The position numbers were made by a program, and so were the translations under genes. The notes under the pieces are model-generated. The model was not told where the DNA came from and did not search any database. It worked only from the letters and a program-made list of their open reading frames with translations. From contig NZ_JACJUG010000002.1 of assembly GCF_014174515.1 (NCBI RefSeq), positions 248,001-312,000 of the forward strand: 64,000 nt of DNA, written 5' to 3'. This DNA is from Mitsuaria sp. WAJ17. Its GTDB lineage: Bacteria > Pseudomonadota > Gammaproteobacteria > Burkholderiales > Burkholderiaceae_C. Shown here piece after piece: positions 54,122 through 61,371 of the stretch (position 1 is the first letter of the stretch; each line of letters opens with the position of its first letter).

Positions 54122-54301
54122 GCCGTCGCGCTGGTGGCGGTGATCCTGGCCGGCCAGCCGCCCATCGTCTTCGGCAGTGGCTCGGGCATCGAGCTGATGA
54201 GCCGCATTGCCGTGCTAATGCTGGGCGGCAGGGGCAGCGCGCCGCTGCTGTCGCTGTTCCTGATCCCGGCGGCCTTTCTGCTGCGGTGGGGCAGGGCTTG
54301 A
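54122..54301 (+). pseudogene. Remnant of a CusA/CzcA-type heavy-metal RND pump
   Basis: A 59-codon stretch encodes [20 protein letters not shown] and [12 protein letters not shown], the last helices of CusA-type pumps (compare [21 protein letters not shown] in CusA), ending in TGA at 54299-54301. No start, no N-terminus and no cusB are present, so the pump has been deleted down to its tail. It follows the CusF gene where cusA would be expected. The stretch 53928-54121 between them holds nothing else recognisable. Confidence 0.65.
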
Positions 54302-54401
54302 GCGGACGCAAGCTCCGCGGCGATGCCTGCTGTGTTCGTTATGCATGAGTGTATATTGCGCTCGGTCGAATCCACCGCCTCCGCAAGGACTGTGCACCGT
54401 G

Positions 54402-55163
54402 ATGCTCCTTCCGCTCCATCTCCTCCAAAAGGCCGCGCTTGGCGGCGCCATGCTCTGCGCACTGCCGGCCCTGGCGGCTGATCTCACTGTCTCCGCGGCG
54501 GCCAGCCTTGGCAATGCCTTCAAGGAGATCGCGCCGGCCTTTGAGGCCCGCCACCCCGGCACGCGCTTGCGGCTGAACTTCGGGGCCTCGGACGCCCTGC
54601 TGGCACAGATCGCCAAGGGGGCGCCGGTGGACGTCTTCGCCTCCGCAGATCAGGAGACCATGGACCGCGCCGAGGCGCAGAAGGCCTTGCTGGCGGGCAC
54701 GCGGCACGACTTCGTGGCCAACAGCCTGGTGCTGGTTGTGCCCGCTGCCGGCATGTCGCCGGTCAAGGCGCTGCCGGACCTGCAGCTCCCGGCCGTGCAG
54801 CGCGTGGCCCTGGGCAAGCCCGAGGGGGTGCCGGCGGGGCGCTATGCCAAGGGCGCGCTGGAAGCCGCTAAGCTGTGGCCGGCCGTAGCGCACAAGGCCG
54901 TGTACGCCAGCAACGTGCGGCAGGCCCTGGACTACGTGGCGCGTGCCGAGGTGGATGCCGGCTTCGTCTATGCCACCGACGCAGCCGTGCAGCAGGAGAA
55001 GGTCCGCGTCATCGCCGTGGTGCCCACTGAGACGCCCATCCGCTATCCCGTGGCAGCCGTGGCCGGCGGCGCCAACGCCGAGGCAGCGCGCCAGTTCATC
55101 GACTACCTGCGCTCGCCGGCCGGCCAGGCGGTGCTGGCCCGCCACGGCTTCCAGAAGCCCTGA
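54402..55163 (+). CDS. modA: ModA-like molybdate-binding protein
   Basis: 253 residues with a signal peptide (cleavage near ALAAD). LTVSAAASLGNAFKEIAPAF, FGASDALLAQIAKGAPVDVFA and PEGVPAGRYAKGALEAAKLW are typical of ModA. Molybdate or tungstate capture is likely. No modB or modC is adjacent, and the next gene runs the other way, so it is an orphan binding protein here. A GTG three bases upstream is an alternative start with better spacing from AAGGA. Confidence 0.88.
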   Translation: MLLPLHLLQKAALGGAMLCALPALAADLTVSAAASLGNAFKEIAPAFEARHPGTRLRLNFGASDALLAQIAKGAPVDVFASADQETMDRAEAQKALLAGTRHDFVANSLVLVVPAAGMSPVKALPDLQLPAVQRVALGKPEGVPAGRYAKGALEAAKLWPAVAHKAVYASNVRQALDYVARAEVDAGFVYATDAAVQQEKVRVIAVVPTETPIRYPVAAVAGGANAEAARQFIDYLRSPAGQAVLARHGFQKP

Positions 55164-55184
55164 GGCGCCAGGGGGCGCTGGGCT

Positions 55185-57002
55185 TCAGATCATGCTGTCC
55201 CAGGGCGCGGACAGCCGCACGGCGCTGTGGATGATGCCAACCATGGAATAGGTCTGCGGGAAGTTGCCCCACAGCTCGCCGGTGGCCGGGGCCATGTCCT
55301 CGCTGAGCAGGCCCAGCTTGTTGCGACGGGACAGCATGGCCTCGAAGTTCTCCCGGGCCTGCTCCCGCCGACCGGTGCGCGCCAGCGCATCAATGTGCCA
55401 GAACGTGCAGATGTTGAAGGCGGTCTGGGGAAGGCCGAAATCGTCTCGGCCCTCGTAGCGGCGCATGAAGTAGCCGTCGCACAGCGTGGTCTCCAGGGCG
55501 CGGACGGTGCTGATGAAGCGCGGATCCTGCGGGTTCAGGAAGCCCACTTCGCCCATCAGCAGCACGCTGGCATCCAGGTCCGAGCCCTCGAAGCTTTCGA
55601 CGAAAGCCTGGCGCTTCTCGTTCCAGGAGCGGGCCAGGATCTTGGCCTTGATGGCATCAGCCCGCATGCGCCAGAGGGCGGCGCGCTCTGCGCGTGAGAG
55701 CCGTTGGGCCACGTGGGCCAGGCGGTCGCAGGCAGCCCAGCACATGAGGGCCGAGGAAGTGTGGATGCGGGCCCGCGTGCGCAGCTCCCAGATGCCGGCA
55801 TCGGGCTGCTCGTGCAGCAGCCAGGCCTGCTCGCCCATGGACTCCAGGGCCTCGAAGTCCTTGGCATCCGCCTGCCTGAACAGTCGCAGGTCGTGGAAGG
55901 CCTGCGCCGCGCCGAGCACCACGCTGCCGTAGACATCGTGCTGGAAGTGTTCGCAGGCCTGGTTGCCGATGCGCACAGGACCCATGCCCCGATAGCCGCA
56001 AACGCCCTCCACCACGGACTCCGGCAGGTCGGCTTCCAGGCCCAGGCCGTAGAGCGGCTGCACGTGGTTGTCGCGCGCACCGCGAATCACGTTGTAGAGC
56101 CAGTTCAGGTAGCCCTCCATGGTGCCCACCTCGGAGAGACTGTTGAGCGCGCGCACGACGAAGAAGGCATCTCGGATCCAGCAGTAGCGGTAGTCCCAGT
56201 TGCGGCCGCTGTTGGGGGCCTCGGGAATGCTGGTGGTCATGGCGGCGACGATGGCGCCTGTTTCCTCGAACTGGCACAGCTTCAGGGTGATGGCCGCGCG
56301 TATCACCGCTTCCTGCCATTGCAGGGGCAGGGCCAGGCGGTGGGTCCAGTGGCGCCAGTACAGGGAGGTCTGCTCCTCGAAGCTGCGGGCCGTCTCCTCG
56401 ATGCCTGCGTCCAGGGTCTCGTCCGGCCCCAGCAGCAGGCTCACCGGCTTGTGCAGCGCGAACCAGCTCTGGTCGATCAGGTAGGTCAGGGGCACATTGG
56501 TGTTCAGGCGAAGAACCTGCTCGGGCAGGACGTAGCGCAGGTGGTGGCTGCCGCGGGTGAGGGCGGGCGCCATGCGGCCCCAGTCGCCGCGAGGCGTCAC
56601 GCGCAGGCGAATGCGTGGATGGCCGGCCAGCGGGCGCACGCGCCGCACCAGTTGGGCCGGCCGGAAGGGGCGATCGCGGGTGATGAAGCGCGGCGCGAAG
56701 TCGATCACCTCGATGCCCTGGCCCTGTTCGTCCCAGAGCTCGGTGCGCACGATGGCCGTGCCCGGCTCATAACCCTGCGCGGTGCGTGCCAGCTGCTCGA
56801 TCTCCACGCTGAAGACACCCTCCGCGCCGATGCCGTCCGCCGAATGCATCAATGCATCGAAGACGGGCGTGCTGTCGAAACGAGGCATGCAGCACCAGAC
56901 GATGTTGGCCTTCGCATCGACCAGGGCGCTGATCTGGCAGTTGCCGATGAGTGCCAGGTCCAGAGACGCTGGCGAGGTGTGCAGCGATTGGCTTTCCTGC
57001 AT
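55185..57002 (-). CDS. GH15-family glucoamylase/trehalase-like hydrolase
   Basis: 605 residues, cytoplasmic. The N-terminus ALIGNCQISALVDAKANIVW and the core PEAPNSGRNWDYRYCWIRDA are the GH15 signature; the later FGLPQTAFNICTFWHIDAL and SEDMAPATGELWGNFPQTYS complete the (alpha/alpha)6 barrel. Bacterial GH15 proteins next to otsA often act on trehalose or glucan; which is not shown. It is divergent from otsA, with 123 bases between. GAGG precedes ATG 57002. Confidence 0.88.
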   Translation of the reverse strand: MQESQSLHTSPASLDLALIGNCQISALVDAKANIVWCCMPRFDSTPVFDALMHSADGIGAEGVFSVEIEQLARTAQGYEPGTAIVRTELWDEQGQGIEVIDFAPRFITRDRPFRPAQLVRRVRPLAGHPRIRLRVTPRGDWGRMAPALTRGSHHLRYVLPEQVLRLNTNVPLTYLIDQSWFALHKPVSLLLGPDETLDAGIEETARSFEEQTSLYWRHWTHRLALPLQWQEAVIRAAITLKLCQFEETGAIVAAMTTSIPEAPNSGRNWDYRYCWIRDAFFVVRALNSLSEVGTMEGYLNWLYNVIRGARDNHVQPLYGLGLEADLPESVVEGVCGYRGMGPVRIGNQACEHFQHDVYGSVVLGAAQAFHDLRLFRQADAKDFEALESMGEQAWLLHEQPDAGIWELRTRARIHTSSALMCWAACDRLAHVAQRLSRAERAALWRMRADAIKAKILARSWNEKRQAFVESFEGSDLDASVLLMGEVGFLNPQDPRFISTVRALETTLCDGYFMRRYEGRDDFGLPQTAFNICTFWHIDALARTGRREQARENFEAMLSRRNKLGLLSEDMAPATGELWGNFPQTYSMVGIIHSAVRLSAPWDSMI

Positions 57003-57125
57003 GCGGAGACCTCTTGTTGCTGATCGAAACCCATGAAGCGCGCGTCGTTGCCGCAATATTGGTACAAGAACGCTCGCATGGCACCGGGCCCGGCTTCGGA
57101 ATCCGCGCCATGCCGGGATCCAGGG

Positions 57126-59468
57126 ATGAAGACACTCAGACTCCAACTGCGCTTTCTGCTTCCTCTGGCGCTTGCGCTGGTGGGTGCGGCCTATATCGCA
57201 CTGCCACTGCTGGATCAGGTTACCTTGCGCTGGTTCTCCAGGGACCTCAATAGCCGCGGTGCGCTGATGGTCAATGCCATGTCGGACGCGGTGGCGCAAG
57301 CCATGCTGGATCCGCGCGGCGAAAGGCTGGCCAGCCTGTTGGACCGCGCTGTGCAGGACGAACGGCTCTTCGCCATTGCTGCCTGCGATGCCAGTGGCGT
57401 GCTGCTGCATGCTACGCGCGCTTTCCCGGATGGGCTCATCTGTGCCCGTGTCCTGTCCATTGCAAACCGTCAGGATCCGCGTCTCAAGCTGGCGGGCGGT
57501 CCGGTGCATGTGGGTGTCCACAACATCACGAGCCTGTTGCAGGATGTGCCTGCGGAGCCCTGGATCGGCGCGGCCAGCGCGCCGATCACCTTCGATGCTC
57601 CCTCCTCGGCACCGGCGGCCGGAGGCGCCGTGGCCTCCGGCCTGGGCTCTGAGCTCGTCGGGCGCCTGGTGCTGCTGCATGACATGAGCTTCATCGAAAA
57701 GCGCAGCCAGGACACCCGGCGCTACCTCGTCGGCTTCATCGCCAGTCTGGGTTTTGTGATTGCCCTCATCACCGTGAGCGTCGCGCAGCTGAGCTGGCGC
57801 GGCTGGGTCAAGGGGGCGCGGGCCATCATGCGGGGCGAGGGCCTGGTCAGCCCGCTGCTGCCGCCGCCGGAGCTGGCGCCCTTCATGGACGAGCTTCGCA
57901 ACAGCCTGCGCGATCTGGAAGACGAGTACCGCCGCATGCAGGGCGCGCCACTGGAATGGACCGGCGAGCGCCTGCGCAACCTGCTGCAGACCCAGCTGCG
58001 GGGGGACCAGGTCATCGTGGTGTCCAACCGTGAGCCCTACATCCATGAGCAGGGCCCCGAGGGTGTGGTCGTGCGGCGCCCGGCCAGTGGCCTGGTGACG
58101 GCGGTGGAGCCTGTGATGCGGGCCTGCTCGGGTACCTGGATCGCGCATGGCAGCGGCAGTGCGGACCGCGAGGCCGTGGATCGTCATGACCGCGTCGGCG
58201 TGCCGCCGGGCGTGGAAGACTACCAGCTACGCCGCATCTGGCTGAGCCCCGAGGAGGAGCAGGGCTACTACTACGGCTTCGCTAACGAAGGGCTGTGGCC
58301 GCTGTGCCACGTAGCCCATGTGCGACCGGTTTTCCGGGAGTCGGACTGGGCGGCCTACCAGCAGGTCAACCAGCGCTTCGCCGATGCCGTCGTGGCGGAG
58401 GCCCGCAGCGAGGATCCCGTGGTCCTGGTGCAGGACTACCACTTCGCCCTGCTGCCCGCCATGATCCGTGCCCAGCTGCCGCAGGCCACGGTGCTGACGT
58501 TCTGGCACATCCCCTGGCCCAACCCGGAGTCCTTCGGCATTTGCCCCTGGCACAAGGAGATCCTGCAGGGCCTGCTGGGCAGCACCATCCTGGGTTTCCA
58601 TACCCGCTTCCACTGCCGCAACTTCATGGAGACCGTGGACCGATCCCTGGAGGCCCGCATCGAGGCAGAGTACGCCACCATCCGTTTCCAGGACAAGGAG
58701 ACCCTGGTGGAGAGCTACCCCATCTCCATCGAATGGCCCGAGCCCGCCACGGTGGCCTCCTGGCCCAGCGTGGCCGACTGCCGCCAGCAGGTGGTGGACC
58801 GCCTCGGTCTGCCGCAGGATCTGTGCCTGGCGGTGGGCGTGGACCGCTTCGACTACACCAAAGGCATCCTGGAGCGGCTCAATGCCGTCGAGCGCCTGCT
58901 GGAGAAGGCGCCGGCCTGGATTGGCCGCTTCGTTTTCGTGCAGGTGGCCGCGCCCACGCGCTCCTCGCTGGACGAATACCGCAGCTTCCAGGACCACGTG
59001 CAACGGGTCGCCGAGCGCATCAACAGGCGCTTTGGCCAGCCCGGCTACCGGCCGGTGCACCTGCTGGCCCAGCACCACGGTCCGGACGCCGTCAACGAGC
59101 TGTTCCGCGCGGCCGACATCTGCGTGGTGACCAGTCTGCACGACGGCATGAACCTGGTCTGCAAAGAGTTCGTGGCCGCCCGCGACGACCAGCAGGGCGT
59201 TCTGGTGCTGAGCCGTTTTGCCGGTGCGGCGCGCGAAATGACGGAGGCCCTGATCGTCAACCCGTACCACGTCGAGGAGACGGCCGATGCCCTGCTGCAG
59301 GCCGCCACCATGCCGCCTGCCGAGCAGCGCGAGCGCATGGCGAGCCTTCGCAGCACGGTGCGCGAGTTCAACGTCTTCCGGTGGGCGGCGCGCATGCTGG
59401 CCGATGCCGGCCGCTGGCGCCTGCGGGCGCGAGTGGAGGCGCGGGTGCGACGCCTGGGATCGGGGTGA
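57126..59468 (+). CDS. otsA: Membrane-anchored trehalose-6-phosphate synthase
   Basis: 780 residues, far longer than E. coli OtsA (about 475). TM1 (about 6-28), a periplasmic sensor-like domain, TM2 (about 200-222) and a linker precede the GT20 domain from residue 295: VIVVSNREPYIHE, FWHIPWPNPESFG, HTRFHCRNF and GVDRFDYTKGILERL are the donor- and acceptor-binding motifs. Makes trehalose-6-phosphate from UDP-glucose and glucose-6-phosphate. The N-terminal sensor suggests direct control by an outside signal. ATG 57126 lies before TM1. otsB follows after 13 bases. Confidence 0.92.
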   Translation: MKTLRLQLRFLLPLALALVGAAYIALPLLDQVTLRWFSRDLNSRGALMVNAMSDAVAQAMLDPRGERLASLLDRAVQDERLFAIAACDASGVLLHATRAFPDGLICARVLSIANRQDPRLKLAGGPVHVGVHNITSLLQDVPAEPWIGAASAPITFDAPSSAPAAGGAVASGLGSELVGRLVLLHDMSFIEKRSQDTRRYLVGFIASLGFVIALITVSVAQLSWRGWVKGARAIMRGEGLVSPLLPPPELAPFMDELRNSLRDLEDEYRRMQGAPLEWTGERLRNLLQTQLRGDQVIVVSNREPYIHEQGPEGVVVRRPASGLVTAVEPVMRACSGTWIAHGSGSADREAVDRHDRVGVPPGVEDYQLRRIWLSPEEEQGYYYGFANEGLWPLCHVAHVRPVFRESDWAAYQQVNQRFADAVVAEARSEDPVVLVQDYHFALLPAMIRAQLPQATVLTFWHIPWPNPESFGICPWHKEILQGLLGSTILGFHTRFHCRNFMETVDRSLEARIEAEYATIRFQDKETLVESYPISIEWPEPATVASWPSVADCRQQVVDRLGLPQDLCLAVGVDRFDYTKGILERLNAVERLLEKAPAWIGRFVFVQVAAPTRSSLDEYRSFQDHVQRVAERINRRFGQPGYRPVHLLAQHHGPDAVNELFRAADICVVTSLHDGMNLVCKEFVAARDDQQGVLVLSRFAGAAREMTEALIVNPYHVEETADALLQAATMPPAEQRERMASLRSTVREFNVFRWAARMLADAGRWRLRARVEARVRRLGSG

Positions 59469-59481
59469 GGGCGGTGCGGGC

Positions 59482-60258
59482 ATGAAGCTGCACATCTTCA
59501 GCCCGCAGGGTGAGCTGGCGCTGGCCGCCACCATGGCCTCCCGCCCGCTGCTGGCTTTTGATTTCGACGGCACGCTGGCCCCTATCGTCGCAATGCCGGA
59601 CAGGGCCCGCATGCCGTCCGGCGTTGTCAGCCGACTGCGCCTGCTCGCGCAGCGCCTGCCCGTGGCCATCGTGACGGGCCGCGAGGTGGCCGATGTGCGC
59701 AAGCGCCTGGACTTCACGCCGACCTACATCGTCGGCAGCCATGGCGCTGAGAGCGAGCTGCTCGAGCCCTCGCCCATGTGGGTGAATGCCATGGAGTCGG
59801 CTCGCGAGTGGCTGCAGCCCTTCCGTGCCGAGCTGCAGGCCCTGGGCGTGCATGTCGAGGACAAGCGCAGTTCCATTGCCCTGCACTACCGCATGGCGCG
59901 GGACCGCGAGCTCGCGCGGCAGCGGCTGGAGGAAATCCTGAAGACGGCAGGCCCGGCCTTGCACGTCTTCGGCGGCAAGCTGGTCTTCAATATCGTCGCC
60001 GCCCGGGCTCCGGACAAGGCCGACGCCGTTCATGCCGTGGTGGCCCGAGAGGGCGCGGGATCGGCCGTCTTCATTGGTGACGACGTCAATGACGAACCTG
60101 TCTTCCGGCGCGCACCCGCGCACTGGCTGACCATCAAGGTGGGGCGCACCAGCTGGCACTCCAGGGCTCGCTTCTACCTGGACAGTCCGAGGGAGATGGC
60201 CTTGCTGCTGGATCGGATGCTCGGGGCTTCCTGCGAGCCAGGTGCCGGGAGCCTCTGA
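59482..60258 (+). CDS. otsB: Trehalose-6-phosphate phosphatase
   Basis: 258-residue HAD phosphatase: LLAFDFDGTLAPI (nucleophile Asp), VAIVTGREVADV, and FIGDDVNDEPVF (metal site). Converts trehalose-6-phosphate to trehalose. Co-transcribed with the membrane OtsA. Confidence 0.93.
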   Translation: MKLHIFSPQGELALAATMASRPLLAFDFDGTLAPIVAMPDRARMPSGVVSRLRLLAQRLPVAIVTGREVADVRKRLDFTPTYIVGSHGAESELLEPSPMWVNAMESAREWLQPFRAELQALGVHVEDKRSSIALHYRMARDRELARQRLEEILKTAGPALHVFGGKLVFNIVAARAPDKADAVHAVVAREGAGSAVFIGDDVNDEPVFRRAPAHWLTIKVGRTSWHSRARFYLDSPREMALLLDRMLGASCEPGAGSL

Positions 60259-60410
60259 CAGGGCCGCGCGGTTCCCCTTGCCCCAAGGCAGATGCCCCCT
60301 GGTCCCGGCTTCACCCTCGCCGTGCCAATGCCCGCCCGGCCGAGATGCTCAAGCAGCGGATGGGAAGAATAGCGGGGCAAGGGCGTGTCCGATGAGCGGC
60401 CTGCGCTCGC

Positions 60411-61124
60411 TCAGGCCGTCGGGCGAAAGCTCACCTGGGGCAAGGCGGTGGGCAGCAAGGAGCGCAGGGCCAGGCGCTGGTCGGCCACCCGTCGGGAGTC
60501 CTGCGGTCGCCAGCAAGGCGTGTGGCGCGCCTCCTGCAGCACCCAGTGCCGCACATCGCGTTCATGCAACTGACCCGCCAGGCGCTGCAGCTCTGGCGTG
60601 TCCAGCCAGTCTGGATGCCAGGTGGTGCGGCATTCATAGCTCAGGGCCTGCGCGCGCTGCGCAGCCAGCACCAGGTCCAGGGAGTCCCGTGCGTCCTGCC
60701 AGGCCGTGCGTGACCCTGTGATGCGTTCGTAGCTGCCAGCTTCGTCAAGGGCGGCCTTGATGTCCAGCCCTACCCAGTCCAGCAGCGGCAGCACGGTGCG
60801 CAGGCGTTCAGGGTAGATGCCTGCGGTATGAAGCCCGATGGCGAAGCCCAGTGAGCGGATGTGACGCATGGCCTCGGGCAGGGCGGCGTCCAGCAGGGGC
60901 TCACCACCGCTGAAGACCACGCCGTCCAGCAAGCCGCGCCGGGCGGGCAGCCAGGCCAGGACTTCGTGCCAGTCGAGGGCAGCTTGCTGACGCGGCTGCA
61001 GGCCGGGGTTGTGACAGTAGCCGCAGCGCCAGGGGCAGCCCTGGACGAAGAAGACGGCGCACAGCCGCCCTGGCCAGTCCACTGAGCTGAAGCGGCTCAG
61101 GCCGCCCAGGGTCAGGTCTTGCAT
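60411..61124 (-). CDS. nrdG: Anaerobic ribonucleotide reductase activating protein
   Basis: Radical-SAM activase that places the glycyl radical on NrdD. 237 residues; the cluster motif is CPWRCGYCHN (CxxxCxxC) near residue 30, with SGGEPLLD after it. The start lies 6 bases after the glycyl-radical gene's stop. A 14/16 copy of the dispersed 16-mer covers its first codons. Confidence 0.92.
   Translation of the reverse strand: MQDLTLGGLSRFSSVDWPGRLCAVFFVQGCPWRCGYCHNPGLQPRQQAALDWHEVLAWLPARRGLLDGVVFSGGEPLLDAALPEAMRHIRSLGFAIGLHTAGIYPERLRTVLPLLDWVGLDIKAALDEAGSYERITGSRTAWQDARDSLDLVLAAQRAQALSYECRTTWHPDWLDTPELQRLAGQLHERDVRHWVLQEARHTPCWRPQDSRRVADQRLALRSLLPTALPQVSFRPTA
61108..61123 (+). repeat. Dispersed 16-mer copy (14/16) at the nrdG start
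   Basis: AGGGTCAGGTCTTGCA, two mismatches from the consensus, at the 5' end of nrdG (codons 1-6, on the opposite strand). Confidence 0.45.
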
Positions 61125-61130
61125 GCGATT

Positions 61131-61325
61131 TCAGTCCAGTGCGGCACGCGCTTCCTGGAAGTGCTGGCGCTCGCTGAATTCACCCTGCTTGCCGACGTTG
61201 AAGGCGCTGACGGGCCGGTGATAGCCCATCACGCGGGTCCAGACCTCGCAGCGCTGGCGTTCGGCATCCGGAAGCATGGGCGAGGTGGTGGGCGAAGTGG
61301 GGAGCAGAGAGTCGCAGGCTTGCAT
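61131..61325 (-). CDS. Stand-alone glycyl-radical domain of anaerobic ribonucleotide reductase
   Basis: 64 residues. RCEVWTRVMGYHRPVSAFNV and GKQGEF match the C-terminal glycyl-radical loop of class III reductases (compare RxxGYxRPVxxWNxGKxxEF in Thermotoga and RVCGYLG in E. coli); the radical glycine should be the G of RVMGYH. The large NrdD gene upstream ends just after its zinc-binding cysteines and lacks this loop. The gene has its own AAGGAG nine bases before ATG 61325 and lies between nrdD (46-base gap) and nrdG (6-base gap), so it is a true separate gene rather than a sequencing frameshift. Confidence 0.85.
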   Translation of the reverse strand: MQACDSLLPTSPTTSPMLPDAERQRCEVWTRVMGYHRPVSAFNVGKQGEFSERQHFQEARAALD

Positions 61326-61371
61326 GGAGAGTCTCCTTGGCGGGTTGATGAATGGGGCAAGGGCGCCGGGA

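Noticed and set aside
54320..54370. A ModE-like site (CGTTATGC...TATATTGCG) before modA
   Set aside because: Only one half resembles the ModE box and the arms are not symmetrical; too weak to call.
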